A stretch of DNA of 64,000 nt from Alphaproteobacteria bacterium. Its GTDB lineage: Bacteria > Pseudomonadota > Alphaproteobacteria > Bin95. Shown here piece by piece: positions 45,300 through 59,099 of this stretch. How positions within the stretch are numbered: position 1 is the first letter of the stretch; each line of letters begins with the position of its first letter. Both the position numbers and the translations under genes were made by a program. The stretch spans positions 62,001-126,000 of the forward strand of contig JACKII010000004.1 in the NCBI GenBank assembly GCA_020638555.1, in the 5' to 3' direction. The notes below the pieces were generated by a model. That model worked only from the letters and a program-made list of their open reading frames with translations, was not told the DNA's origin and did not search any database.

Positions 45300-46340
45300 A
45301 TGCTAGCCCTCGCCAAGATCGCGCCGGAAGAAGGCGGCGTTGCCGTCGGCCACTATCCCGAGCCCTCGCCCGGTCCCGGCGAAGTGCTCATCCGGATGCA
45401 GGCCGCGGGCATTTGCGGCACCGACATGCAGATCTACAAATGGGCGCCGCGCATGCGCGCCCGCGTGCAGGTGCCGCGCATTCTGGGGCATGAGATGGCG
45501 GGCCATATCCACGCCGTCGGCGAGGGCGTCACGCGGCTGAAGCCGGGCGATTTCGTCTCTCTGGAAAGCCACATCTTTTGCGGCCATTGTCGCCAGTGCC
45601 GCGCGGGCCAGGCGCATGTCTGTCAGAATCTGGGCTATCCCGGCATTTCCATCGACGGCGGCTTTGCCGAGTGGTGCGTGGTGCCGGAGCAGATTTGCTG
45701 GGTGAACCCGCCGGATCTCGACCCCTATATCGCCGCCATGCTGGAGCCCTACGGCATCAGCGTCTATGCCAGCGCCGTCGGCACCGGCGTTGCCGGCCAG
45801 AGCGTGCTGGTGAACGGCTGCGGCCCGATCGGCATGATGAATGTCGCCACCGCCCGCGCACTGGGCGCGGCGCGGGTGCTGGCGGTCGACCCGAATCCGA
45901 AACGCCGCGCCATGGCAGCTCAAATGGGCGCCGACCGCACCCTCGACCCGATGGAAGAGGACGTGGCCAGGGTCTGCCTCGACATGACCGGCGGCTATGG
46001 CATCGACGTCGCGATCGAGTATTCCGGCACCCCCGCCGGCTTCGAGGCCTGCACCACGTCCTTGCGCAAGGGCGGCGAATTCCGTCTGGTCGGCGGCCCG
46101 CCGGAGCCCCACGCCGTCACCTTCGCCCAGTGGATCTACAAGGCCGTCACCGTGCACGCGGTGCATGGGCGGCGGCTCTGGGGAGATTGGGTGCTGGGGC
46201 AGGACCTGCTGGCCGCCGGCAAGGTCGACATCTCGCCGCTGGTCAGCCACGTGCTGCCTCTGTCGGAAAGCGCCCGCGGCTTCGACCTGATCCTGGCCGG
46301 CGAGGCGCTGAAGCCGATTCTGGTGCCGGACCGGGGCTGA
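45300..46340 (+). CDS. zinc-dependent alcohol dehydrogenase (MDR family)
   Basis: A 346-residue medium-chain dehydrogenase. It has a catalytic zinc Cys in CGTD and a GHEMAG motif, and the structural zinc lobe C-x2-C-x2-C-x7-C (CGHCRQC then C). The coenzyme loop is GCGPIGMMN, and an acidic ADVDP-like turn suggests NAD. Nearest well-known types are threonine and sorbitol dehydrogenases. In context it may oxidise a diol or alcohol from the oxygenase steps (inference). No ribosome-binding site is evident before the ATG. Confidence 0.88.
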   Translation: MLALAKIAPEEGGVAVGHYPEPSPGPGEVLIRMQAAGICGTDMQIYKWAPRMRARVQVPRILGHEMAGHIHAVGEGVTRLKPGDFVSLESHIFCGHCRQCRAGQAHVCQNLGYPGISIDGGFAEWCVVPEQICWVNPPDLDPYIAAMLEPYGISVYASAVGTGVAGQSVLVNGCGPIGMMNVATARALGAARVLAVDPNPKRRAMAAQMGADRTLDPMEEDVARVCLDMTGGYGIDVAIEYSGTPAGFEACTTSLRKGGEFRLVGGPPEPHAVTFAQWIYKAVTVHAVHGRRLWGDWVLGQDLLAAGKVDISPLVSHVLPLSESARGFDLILAGEALKPILVPDRG

Positions 46341-46348
46341 GCGTCCGC

Positions 46349-46732
46349 CTAGCCGGCTTTTCCCAGCGATTGCCCGACGGCAATGACGCACAGACGGTGC
46401 GGCTCGGCAACCGTCGCCGACACCGCGACCTGGAACAGATAGACGTCGCCCCGAAGTTGCAGTTGCACCTGGCGCGGGGCGTGATCGCGCAGGGTTCCCA
46501 GAATGGCGTCCCGCAATGGCGCGGCCGCCTCACCCACGTCCAGCAGAACATCGAGGGCGGCAAGGTTGGCATCGACCACCCGGCCCGCATCCGACACCCA
46601 GACCACCGGCCCCGGCAAATGCGCGAGCGCGCCGCCGGCCGGCGGCAGCACCACAACCTGCGATGGTCGCTGCTCGCGGCCATCTCGGCCTTCCCGATTG
46701 GGACAATCCCGGTCGTGTACGAGTGTCAGCAT
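46349..46732 (-). CDS. small PAS-like domain protein
   Basis: A 127-residue protein of unknown role. The middle part, PGPVVWVSDAGRVVDANLAALDVL, is the beta-strand and helix pattern of a PAS sensor fold. It begins MLTLVHDRDCPNREG and has no output domain. The ATG at 46732 was chosen because longer starts add sequence overlapping the divergent gene's promoter. It could be a free-standing ligand sensor controlling the neighbouring catabolic genes (speculation). It is convergent with the alcohol dehydrogenase. Confidence 0.6.
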   Translation of the reverse strand: MLTLVHDRDCPNREGRDGREQRPSQVVVLPPAGGALAHLPGPVVWVSDAGRVVDANLAALDVLLDVGEAAAPLRDAILGTLRDHAPRQVQLQLRGDVYLFQVAVSATVAEPHRLCVIAVGQSLGKAG

Positions 46733-46866
46733 GGTCTTCGTTAGTATCGATTCGCCCCCTCCGGGTAGCAGTCTTATGATTAAGGATGAATAAACACGGC
46801 GAATCGCTTGACAGCCGCTACCACGCCACGACACTGCCGCCCTACCCCATACGAGAGGACCCTTCC

Positions 46867-48411
46867 ATGAACGGCGCCGAAGCCCTGATGTCCGTTGCCA
46901 AACAAGCCGGGACCGAAATCTGTTTCGCCAACCCCGGCACGACCGAAATGCCGATGGTCATGGCCATGGACTCGGCGCCCGGCATCCGGCCCGTTCTGGC
47001 GCTGCACGAGAATGTGTGCAGTGCCGCCGCCGACGCCTATGGCCGTCTGGCCGGCAAGCCCGCCATGACCATCACCCATCTGGGGCCGGGCTTCGCCAAT
47101 TCCTGTGCCAACCAGCACAATGCGCGGCGCGCCTTCTCGCCGATCTTCAACGTCATCGGCCAGCATTCGACCTGGCACTATGACGCCGACGCGCCGCTGG
47201 CCATGGATATCCTGGGACTGGCCGGCACCGTCTCGGGCTGGGTGCGCGAGACCAAGGGGCCGGAAACCGTGGCCCAGGACATTGTCGACGGCATCACCTT
47301 CGCGCTCGGCCAGCGTGGCCGCATCGCCTCGCTCAGCTTTCCGCACGACCACCAGATGGCCGACGTCCAGGCCGACCCGGTTCTGGGCACGCCGGAACCG
47401 CTGGGCGCCATCGACGGCGCGCTGGTGGATCGGGCGGCGGCCATGCTGAAGAACGGCAAGAAGACCGCGCTGCTGCTGGGCGGCACCGCGCTGAAAGAGG
47501 CCGGCCTGATGCTGGCAGCGAAGCTGAAGGCCGCCCATGGCTGCGACCTGGTGATCGAGGGCTCGTTCTCGCTGATGGAATGCGGCGCGGGCCTGCCGGA
47601 CCATATCCGCATGCCCTACCCGCCGGAACCGGCCCAGGCGCTGATGGACTCCTACGAACAGGTCATCGTCATCGGCACCAAGCTGCCGGTCAGCTTTTTT
47701 GGCTGGCCGGACGCGCCGAGCCAGTATCTGCGCGGCCGCGATGGCGTCCTGCATGTGGCCGACCAGGTCGACGACGCGGTGACGGCGCTGGACGCGCTGG
47801 TGCAGGGCACGGGCGCGGCCGGCGCGACCCCGTCCGTCACCCGCCTGGAGGTGCCGGGCGTGCCGACCGGCGCACTGACGCCGGACCTGCTCTGCCAGGT
47901 GTTCACGGCAATGCAGCCGGAAAACGCGGTGATCGTGCCGACGGCGGTGACCACCGGCCGGCTCTACGGCCCGATGTCGACCAAGCTGCCGCGGCACACC
48001 CAGATCAGCCTTTGCGGCGGCGCCATCGGCGAAGGCCCCGGCCTGGCCCTGGGCGCGGCGCTCGCCTGCCCGGACCGGCCGGTACTGAACCTGCAGGCGG
48101 ATGGCTCCGGCGCCTATCTGCCCCAGGCCTTCTGGAGCCAGGCGCGCGAGGGCGCGAACGTGACGACGGTCATCTGCTCGAACCAGCGCTATGCCATTCT
48201 CCAGGGCGAGATGACCCGCGCCGGCCTGAACCAGCCGGGGCCGCACTCCATGGCGCTGACGCAGTTGGACAATCCGCCCATGGACTGGGTCTCGATTGCC
48301 AAGGGCTTCGGTGTGCCCGGAGTGAAGGTCGACACCTGCGAGGGCCTGGCCGATGCGATGAAGCGGGCCATGGCGACGCCGGGGCCGAACCTGATCGAAG
48401 CGCGGATCTGA
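46867..48411 (+). CDS. thiamine-diphosphate enzyme (acetolactate synthase/benzoylformate decarboxylase-like)
   Basis: A 514-residue ThDP-dependent enzyme. The N-terminal Pyr domain carries the catalytic Glu in ALHENVCSAAADAYGR (about residue 48). The C-terminal PP domain has the metal/diphosphate motif ADGSGAYLPQAFWSQ then N in TTVICSNQRYA. It lacks a paired small regulatory subunit gene, so it is probably not the biosynthetic acetolactate synthase but a 2-oxoacid decarboxylase or lyase in the catabolic set. The upstream in-frame start was rejected because the family N-terminus is NGAEALM. Confidence 0.87.
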   Translation: MNGAEALMSVAKQAGTEICFANPGTTEMPMVMAMDSAPGIRPVLALHENVCSAAADAYGRLAGKPAMTITHLGPGFANSCANQHNARRAFSPIFNVIGQHSTWHYDADAPLAMDILGLAGTVSGWVRETKGPETVAQDIVDGITFALGQRGRIASLSFPHDHQMADVQADPVLGTPEPLGAIDGALVDRAAAMLKNGKKTALLLGGTALKEAGLMLAAKLKAAHGCDLVIEGSFSLMECGAGLPDHIRMPYPPEPAQALMDSYEQVIVIGTKLPVSFFGWPDAPSQYLRGRDGVLHVADQVDDAVTALDALVQGTGAAGATPSVTRLEVPGVPTGALTPDLLCQVFTAMQPENAVIVPTAVTTGRLYGPMSTKLPRHTQISLCGGAIGEGPGLALGAALACPDRPVLNLQADGSGAYLPQAFWSQAREGANVTTVICSNQRYAILQGEMTRAGLNQPGPHSMALTQLDNPPMDWVSIAKGFGVPGVKVDTCEGLADAMKRAMATPGPNLIEARI

Positions 48412-48420
48412 GCCGCGCTC

Positions 48421-48605
48421 GGTCCCGGCTCGCCGCTCCGCAGCGGCCGGGACACACCGGGGGCGAGGTTGGAGGAACCAAACCCACGGTGTACCCCGGA
48501 GGTGGCAGAGCCGCCATCCGGGGCCGGCCGCAGCGTGCGACTACCGTCCGGCCCGTCCTCGCGAGAGCGACCGATCCCGGCCCTCGCCTCCGGCTCGGTC
48601 GGGAC
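48421..48605. repeat. cluster of dispersed palindromes
   Basis: The 217-bp spacer holds three modules: ggtcccggctcgccgctccg-cagcggccgggac (48421-48452), ccccggaggtggc-gccatccggggccgg (48494-48526), and cgcgagagcgaccgatcccgg (48559-48580). The same modules recur around 11.8, 28.4 and 59.0 kb. Confidence 0.6.
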
Positions 48606-48628
48606 ACATCAGAAAGTGAAACGACACC

Positions 48629-49714
48629 ATGACCGCCGACTGGCCCGCCCGCGCCAAAGCCTTCGCAGAGCAATATCTCGCCCCCCTCGCCGACATCCAC
48701 ACGCTCGACGCCCTGCCGGATTCCATCTGGCAGGCCATGGCCGATGAAGGCTTGCTGGCGCTCTCCGCACCCGAGGAATTCGGCGGCACGCCCATCGACC
48801 CGGCCACGCAGATCGCCGCCGTCGAGGGTTTCGTGCGGGCGGCGCGGAATGTCGGCGTCGGCTCGATCTGGCAGGGGCATTTGCACAATGCCGGCTTCGT
48901 CATCAACCGCCTGGGCAATGACGCGCAACGCCGGCGCCATCTGCCGGCGCTGGCTCGCGGCGAGGCCCGGATGGCGGTCTCGATCTCCGAGCCCAAGGTC
49001 GGCGCCCACCCCAAACACCTGACCACACGGGCGGAGCGGGACGGCGACGGCTGGCGCATCACCGGCGAGAAAAGCTACCTGACCCAAGGCCCGCAGGCGA
49101 CGCTCATCGCCGTGCTGGCCATCACCGGCATCGAAAACGGCGTCAAGCGCTACAGCATCTTCCTGGTGCCCAGGGGCGCGGACGGGCTGGAATACGTGCC
49201 CGGCGGCAATGTCGACTACCTGAAGCCGTCCTCGCACTGTGGGCTTAAGCTAAATGGCGTATATGTGGGTCCGGAAGCGTTGCTCGGCCCGCTGGGTGAG
49301 GGCTATGACCTGCTGGGCAAACCGATGCGCGACCACGAGGACCTGGCCAACCTGGGCGCCCGTTTCGGCGGGTTCGCGGCCGAATTCGACGTGCTGAAGG
49401 AACAGGCGGGCGCCGCACTCACCGGCGACGCCGCCATCCGCTTCGGCGCCCTGGTGGCCGGTCTCAACGGCCTGAAAACCCTGGCCGCGGCGGCCCTCGC
49501 AGCCGGTCCGGGCTCGGCGGGAGCCGAATTGCTGCTGCTCGACATCCGCAACCGCTCGACAGCGCTTCAGGCAGACTATGGCGCGCTGGTCGCCGACCTT
49601 GGCGTGCAACTGCCGCCGCGCGAGGCCAGTCTCAAGCGCGACCTCGACAAGCTGGGCAACCTTGCCGCCTATGTCCAACGCATCAAGCTGGAGCGGCTGG
49701 CGGCCGGTTGGTAG
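48629..49714 (+). CDS. acyl-CoA dehydrogenase family protein
   Basis: A 361-residue FAD enzyme. It has the N-terminal helical domain with GLLALSAPEEFGGTPIDPATQIA, the middle beta domain with MAVSISEPKVGAHPKHLTTRAERDGDGWRITGEKSYLTQG, and a C-terminal helical domain. It is somewhat short and its C-terminus lacks an obvious catalytic Glu, so it may belong to a divergent subgroup such as hydroxylase-like flavoproteins. It is cytoplasmic. It lies between the ThDP enzyme and the TauD genes on the same strand. Confidence 0.83.
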   Translation: MTADWPARAKAFAEQYLAPLADIHTLDALPDSIWQAMADEGLLALSAPEEFGGTPIDPATQIAAVEGFVRAARNVGVGSIWQGHLHNAGFVINRLGNDAQRRRHLPALARGEARMAVSISEPKVGAHPKHLTTRAERDGDGWRITGEKSYLTQGPQATLIAVLAITGIENGVKRYSIFLVPRGADGLEYVPGGNVDYLKPSSHCGLKLNGVYVGPEALLGPLGEGYDLLGKPMRDHEDLANLGARFGGFAAEFDVLKEQAGAALTGDAAIRFGALVAGLNGLKTLAAAALAAGPGSAGAELLLLDIRNRSTALQADYGALVADLGVQLPPREASLKRDLDKLGNLAAYVQRIKLERLAAGW

Positions 49715-49783
49715 GCCCTTTCGACTTTCGGCGAATAGGATACACTGGCGGCAATCAACCGGACCACAACCGGAGGAACCGCC

Positions 49784-50701
49784 ATGGCCATCACGGTCAG
49801 CCCCGTACACGACGACTTCGTCGCCGAGATCTACGACGTCGACCTGGCGGATCCGGCGCCGGGCCAGATCGACGAGATCAAGGCCGCCTTCTGGCGCTAT
49901 GCCGTGCTGGTCTTCCCCGGCCAGACGCTGAGCCAGGATCAGCACGTCGCCTTTGCCGGAGAATTCGGCCCGATGGATCACACCGTGATCAAAAAGGCCG
50001 TGTCCGACCAGAAGCTTCGCATCCGCGAGGACATCGCCGATGTCTCCAATCTCAGCGCGGACAACCGGATCCTGGAGGAAAGCAATCGGCTGCGCCGGCT
50101 GCAACTGGGCAACCGGCTCTGGCACACGGACAGTTCGTTCAAATACGTGCCGGCGCTGGCCTCGTTGCTGTATGCCAGGGAAATCCCGCCGGTCGGCGGC
50201 CAGACCGCCTTTGCCGACCTGCGCGCCGCCTATGATGCGCTCGACGACGCCAAGCGGACCCGCCTTTCCGGCCTCGTCGCAGAGCACTCGCTGGTCTACT
50301 CGCGCGAGCGCCTGGGCTATACCGACTGGCAGGAGGGCGAACGGCAGGCGGTCGACGCCGTGCCGCAGGCCATGGTGCGCACTGTGCCCGAGACCGGACG
50401 CAAAAACCTGTTCGTCGCCTCCCACGCCGGCCATATCGTCGGCATGGACGATGCCGAGGCGAAACCGCTGATCGACTGGGTGCTGGACTTCGCCACCCAG
50501 CGCCAGTTCACCCATGTGCACCGCTGGCGCGTCGGCGACCTGGTGATATGGGACAACCGCTGCACCCTGCACCGCGGCCTGCCCTTCGACGACCTGCGCT
50601 TCCGCCGCGACGTGCAGCGCGCCACCGTGCAGGACCGCGCCAACAGTTGCGAGCAGGAAGGCCTCACCGTGCCGGACGTGCACCTGCGCGCCGCGGAATA
50701 G
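49784..50701 (+). CDS. TauD/TfdA-family 2-oxoglutarate dioxygenase, copy 1
   Basis: A 305-residue Fe(II)/2-oxoglutarate-dependent oxygenase. It has the iron ligands HTD (about residues 113-115) and distal His in CTLHRG (about 263). The 2-oxoglutarate Arg lies in the following RRDVQRATVQ segment. Members cleave taurine, sulfonates or phenoxyacids such as 2,4-D. The DQxxFAGEFGPMD segment and RLGYTDWQ resemble the TfdA side, but the substrate is open. A GGAGG site precedes the ATG. A second, different family member follows after 42 bp. Confidence 0.9.
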   Translation: MAITVSPVHDDFVAEIYDVDLADPAPGQIDEIKAAFWRYAVLVFPGQTLSQDQHVAFAGEFGPMDHTVIKKAVSDQKLRIREDIADVSNLSADNRILEESNRLRRLQLGNRLWHTDSSFKYVPALASLLYAREIPPVGGQTAFADLRAAYDALDDAKRTRLSGLVAEHSLVYSRERLGYTDWQEGERQAVDAVPQAMVRTVPETGRKNLFVASHAGHIVGMDDAEAKPLIDWVLDFATQRQFTHVHRWRVGDLVIWDNRCTLHRGLPFDDLRFRRDVQRATVQDRANSCEQEGLTVPDVHLRAAE

Positions 50702-50743
50702 GACCGCTCAGCAGCCCTGACCCCCTCCAGGAGGACCCGACCC

Positions 50744-51622
50744 ATGGGCGTTATGACCAAGCCGCAAGCCAAACAATCGTTCACCGTGACGCCGATCAAG
50801 CCGAAAATCGGCGCGGAAATCACCGGCATCGACCTGACCCGGCCGGTGGACGAGAACACCCGCCAGGCGCTCTATGACGCCGTTGTCGACAACATCGCCG
50901 TCGTCATCAAGAACCAGAAGCTGACGCCGGCGCAATTCGCGGCCGCCGCAGAACTGTTCGGCGAGTTGATGGAGGACCAGATCAAGACCAATCTGGTCCA
51001 GGACGTGCCGATGGTCAGCATTCTCGACAATTTCGAGAAGGACAGCAAAGGCAACCAGGCCAAGGTACCGAAAAACGCCACCTGGCACACCGACCACACC
51101 AACAAGGAACGGCCACCGAAATTCACCTTCCTCTATGCGGAGATGATTCCGAGCAAGGGCGGCGGCACCTCGGTTGCGAACATGAACGCCGCCTATGAGG
51201 CACTGACGCCAGAGCGGCGGGCGGAGCTCGACCGGTTGCAGAGCGCAAACCAACGCATCAGTTCCGCGCGCCTGGCGGTCGCCAACCCGGATTCGCTGGC
51301 CGACCAGCAACGCCTCGCCGAGCCGCTGATGGTCCACCCGCTGGTGCGCACCCATCCGGACCGCGGCACCAAGGCGATCTGGTTCCACCAGGGCAAGACC
51401 GAGACCCTCACCGGCATGGACCCGTTCCAGACCCAGGACTATCTGACGGCGCTGCTGGCTGAGATCATCCAGGATGATATCACCTACACCCACAATTGGA
51501 GCATCGGCGACCTGCTCATCGTCGACAACCGCTCGGCCCTGCACAAGGCCGGCTCGGACTACGACATGAGCGAGCGCCGCAAGCTCTACCGCACCATGGT
51601 GCAGGGCGACCGGCCGGTGTGA
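50744..51622 (+). CDS. TauD/TfdA-family 2-oxoglutarate dioxygenase, copy 2
   Basis: A 292-residue oxygenase of the same family with ligands HTD (about 113-115) and distal His in SALHKAGSDYD (about 265), plus the 2-oxoglutarate Arg in RRKLYRTMVQGDRP. Its N-terminus (VTPIKPKIGAEITGIDLTRPVD) is the more usual TauD form. It is clearly diverged from copy 1, so the two probably act on different or sequential substrates. AGGAGG precedes the ATG. A strong hairpin follows the stop. Confidence 0.9.
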   Translation: MGVMTKPQAKQSFTVTPIKPKIGAEITGIDLTRPVDENTRQALYDAVVDNIAVVIKNQKLTPAQFAAAAELFGELMEDQIKTNLVQDVPMVSILDNFEKDSKGNQAKVPKNATWHTDHTNKERPPKFTFLYAEMIPSKGGGTSVANMNAAYEALTPERRAELDRLQSANQRISSARLAVANPDSLADQQRLAEPLMVHPLVRTHPDRGTKAIWFHQGKTETLTGMDPFQTQDYLTALLAEIIQDDITYTHNWSIGDLLIVDNRSALHKAGSDYDMSERRKLYRTMVQGDRPV

Positions 51623-51632
51623 TAGCGAAATT

Positions 51633-51670
51633 GGATATCCGGGCCGGAAGCGCCGGACCGGATATCCTTT
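51633..51670 (+). terminator. intrinsic-type hairpin after TauD copy 2
   Basis: The 10-bp perfect arms ggatatccgg and ccggatatcc, with an inner ccgg/ccgg pair, are followed by cctttcattgaatttt. It lies 10 bp after the TauD stop and before the toxin-antitoxin pair. Confidence 0.65.
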
Positions 51671-51729
51671 CATTGAATTTTCGCCCAAAATGATATACGT
51701 GACGGCCCTGTGACAAGGAGCCATTGGCC

Positions 51730-51972
51730 ATGCGCGTCTCCAAATGGGGCAACAGCCTCGCCGTTCGCATTCCTGCCGAAATCGTCGAAGAACTCGGCCT
51801 GAAAGAAGGGGACGAGGTCGGGGTGTCGCGGCAAGGGCCGAACAAGATTGTAATCGATTTGCCGATGTCGGTAGAGGATCGCATCAAGTGGCTGCGGGAG
51901 AATGGCAAACTCCTGCCGGATGACTACGAGTTTTCACGCGCGGATGCTTATGAGGGAACGCAGCGATACTAG
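51730..51972 (+). CDS. AbrB/MazE-type antitoxin
   Basis: An 80-residue DNA-binding antitoxin. The N-terminal swapped-hairpin domain MRVSKWGNSLAVRIPAEIV then ELGLKEGDEVGV is the classic SpoVT/AbrB fold. The acidic C-terminal tail (about residues 45-80) should bind the toxin. It is preceded by AAGGAG; ATG 51730 is preferred over TTG 51724. The PIN-domain frame starts before this gene's TAG, in the usual antitoxin-first overlapping order. It should repress its own promoter. Confidence 0.88.
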   Translation: MRVSKWGNSLAVRIPAEIVEELGLKEGDEVGVSRQGPNKIVIDLPMSVEDRIKWLRENGKLLPDDYEFSRADAYEGTQRY

Positions 51973-52361
51973 TTTTCCTCGATTCCAATATACCGCTTTA
52001 CGCACATAGCAGCGTTCCCGAAAAAGCAGCGATTGCCCAAGACCTTCTAAGCCGACGCGCAGTTGTCAGCGTTCAGGTGTTGAACGAATTCGCTGCTGTA
52101 TTGCGGCGCAAAACGACATTGGATTGGTCGGAGTTGCAGGACCAGTCGGCTTGGCTTCGGTCGCTGTGTGAGGTGGTGCCAGTGACGGAAGCGACGCATG
52201 AAAAGGCGTTGGAAATCGCCGAGCGGTACAGGCTCCACATCTACGACGCCAATATCTGGGCGGCGGCGATCCTCGCCGGCTGCGACACCCTCTATTCGGA
52301 GGATATGCACCACGGCCTGACCATAGAGGGCACCGCGCTCCGCAACCCGTTCCCGGCTTAG
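51966..52361 (+). CDS. PIN-domain (VapC-like) toxin without canonical start codon
   Basis: A 131-codon frame encoding a PIN-domain ribonuclease. It has the first acidic residue in FLDSNIPLYAHSS, Glu in VLNEFAAVLRRK, the YDANIWAAAI Asp, and CDTLYSEDM near the end, so all catalytic acids are present. Between the upstream in-frame TGA (51951) and FLDSN there is no ATG, GTG or TTG. The codon where homologous pairs have ATG, overlapping the antitoxin end, is ATA (51966), with GAGGG 9 bases before it. Either rare AUA initiation occurs or the toxin is silenced. The next start, GTG 52077, would remove the first catalytic Asp. Confidence 0.75.
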   Translation: MLVFLDSNIPLYAHSSVPEKAAIAQDLLSRRAVVSVQVLNEFAAVLRRKTTLDWSELQDQSAWLRSLCEVVPVTEATHEKALEIAERYRLHIYDANIWAAAILAGCDTLYSEDMHHGLTIEGTALRNPFPA

Positions 52362-52445
52362 CCACAGAACCGCCCACAGGCTTGCACAGCGTTCCCGTTC
52401 TGACCATCTCGATTCCAGACCCGAATCCCGGCCCTATTGGTACCC

Positions 52446-55918
<3,473 letters not shown>

Positions 55919-55922
<4 letters not shown>

Positions 55923-56635
55923 GCGCGGCGGAAGACTCCGTAGCGGACACCGATGCCCTCGAATTCGGGATTGCCCGGCAGATAGGGCTCGGGGCCCGTG
56001 ACCTCAATCGGCTGCCAAAGCCCTTCGCCGACCAGCCGGTCGAAGGCCTGTTGGGTCCCGCGCGGGCCGAACAGGTCGCTGCGCTGGGTCAGGACGATGG
56101 CCCCACCCGGCCGGGTCAGACGGCAGAAGTCGCGGCAGATGGCTTCGACCTCGGGCAAATAGCTGAGCACGCCGACGCACACCACCGCCCCGAATGCGCC
56201 ATCGGCGAAGGGCAAGGGCGGTTGGGTGAGATCGACGGCCAGCAGGTCGCGGTAGACACGGCGCCGCGCCGCCAACACCAGCGATTCCGCGGAGAAATCG
56301 ACGCCAACCAGGGTATGAAACCCGGCCCGATACAACGCCTGCCCGGAAAGTCCGGTGCCGCATCCCGCATCCAGGACAAGCGTTTCCGCCGGCACCAGTT
56401 CCGCAAGCCGCCCGGCGGCTATGGTCGGCGCTTCATAGCCCCAGGCGGTGAGCGTTGCGTCGTAATCGTCCGCCCATTCGTCATACAGCTTCCGAATGGC
56501 GTCCGGCCGGCTGTCCGAGCGGCCACGCAGATTGTCGAACACAGGGGCCATTTGCCGCCTCGCCATCCCATCGTCCGACACTCGACCCGAGCGCTGCCAT
56601 TGCTCGCGCAAAGGCGCCGAAGGCGGAACCGTCAC
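55919..56635 (-). CDS. class I SAM-dependent methyltransferase
   Basis: A 238-residue Rossmann-fold methyltransferase. The SAM loop is LVLDAGCGTGLSG (about residues 86-98), followed by GVDFSAESLVLA, DLTQPPLPFADGAFGAVVCVGVLSYL and the post-motif LTRPGGAIVLTQ. The acceptor is unknown. Its start is GTG, overlapping the stop of the upstream MarR gene (GTGA), so the two are coupled and the methyltransferase is probably under MarR control. It is convergent with dnaE, overlapping by four bases. Confidence 0.85.
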
Positions 56636-57126
56636 GCCGCCGCTTGCTGCGACTTCTTCGCCTGGTCGAGGTCGATGTCCTTAATGCGGGCGGTCCGCTC
56701 CAGGAGGTCCTCGAACACGCTGATATTCTCCTTGCCCAGAATGGACAGGAAGACTTGTTGCGCCTCCATCCACAGCGGCGCCGCCTGGCGGATTTTTTCC
56801 ATTCCCGCCGGCGTAATCCGGATTTCCCGGCTGCGCCGCGACTGTCCGACCTCGCGCACGATCAGGCCGTCCCGCTCCAGCGGATCCAGCGCCCGAGAGA
56901 GAGAGGACGCATCCAGAACCACCACATCCGACAGGTAGCGGATCGTGGCCGGCTCGTGCACGGCGACGGCCATCAACACGGTCATCTGGGTGCAACGCAG
57001 CCCGATGGGCTCAAATGCCTGATCGAACAGATTCGTCACCAAACGCATCGTCCGGCGCAGCCCGCTGCACGAACACTTTTCCAGGGCCTGCGCCAAAGCG
57101 GTAATCTGTTTGGATTCCATCGTCAT
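56632..57126 (-). CDS. MarR-family transcriptional regulator
   Basis: A 164-residue winged-helix regulator. It opens KCSCSGLRRTMRLVTNLFD, then GLRCTQMTVLMAVAVHEPATIRYLSDVVVLDASSLSRALDPLERDGLI (recognition helix), and the wing RRSREIRITPAGM. Cysteines at the start of helix 1 and before the recognition helix could sense oxidants, as in OhrR-like MarR proteins (inference). It overlaps the methyltransferase start. The 125-bp space to prfC is AT-richer and probably holds the promoter. Confidence 0.88.
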   Translation of the reverse strand: MTMESKQITALAQALEKCSCSGLRRTMRLVTNLFDQAFEPIGLRCTQMTVLMAVAVHEPATIRYLSDVVVLDASSLSRALDPLERDGLIVREVGQSRRSREIRITPAGMEKIRQAAPLWMEAQQVFLSILGKENISVFEDLLERTARIKDIDLDQAKKSQQAAA

Positions 57127-57251
57127 TCAAAGATTCCGACCAACTGTTGATAGACCGCCTTCTTGTCGTTTGGGCGGGTGACACTCAGCCAATACACCAT
57201 GGGAGCCTTGTTCTTACAACCATACGCTTTGCCGTGCGCAACAATCGTCCC

Positions 57252-58835
<1,584 letters not shown>

Positions 58836-58970
58836 GGGGCAGTCCTTGGAGGAGGAGTTGTGGTGTCCTGGCGCAGATATGTCGTCAAAGACCGCCGGAG
58901 ACAAGAGCGGCAAATAAAAGCACGCGCTGCGATTGGGCGCGAGGCTCCGCAATCGGCATCAAGGCCGGTG

Positions 58971-59090
58971 TCCCCCGGAGGTGGCATAGCCGCCATTGTT
59001 CCCCGGAGGTGGCGTAGCCGCCATCCGGGGCCGGCCGGAATGTGCGAACACCGCCGCCAACGGTGTTCGCGAGAGCGACCGATCCCGGGA
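58971..59090. repeat. dispersed palindrome cluster
   Basis: Two successive ccccggaggtggc-agccgccat modules (58973-58996 and 59001-59032, the second ending in ccggggccgg) are followed by gtgcgaacaccg/cggtgttcgc, an inverted pair, and gagagcgaccgatcccggga. This matches modules at 28.4 and 48.5 kb. It lies upstream of prfC and downstream of the flavin oxidoreductase gene. Confidence 0.6.
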
Positions 59091-59099
59091 ACCGAGGCC

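Noticed and set aside
46867..48411. Biosynthetic acetolactate synthase IlvB/IlvI
   Set aside because: No small regulatory subunit gene adjoins, the protein is shorter than IlvB, and the neighbours are catabolic.
51673..51699. Promoter TTGAAT/TATACG for the antitoxin gene
   Set aside because: The spacer is only 15 bases and the boxes match weakly; the T-rich start belongs partly to the upstream hairpin terminator.
52077..52361. PIN toxin starting at GTG 52077
   Set aside because: It would remove FLDSN with the first catalytic Asp; homologous sequence clearly extends upstream to 51966.
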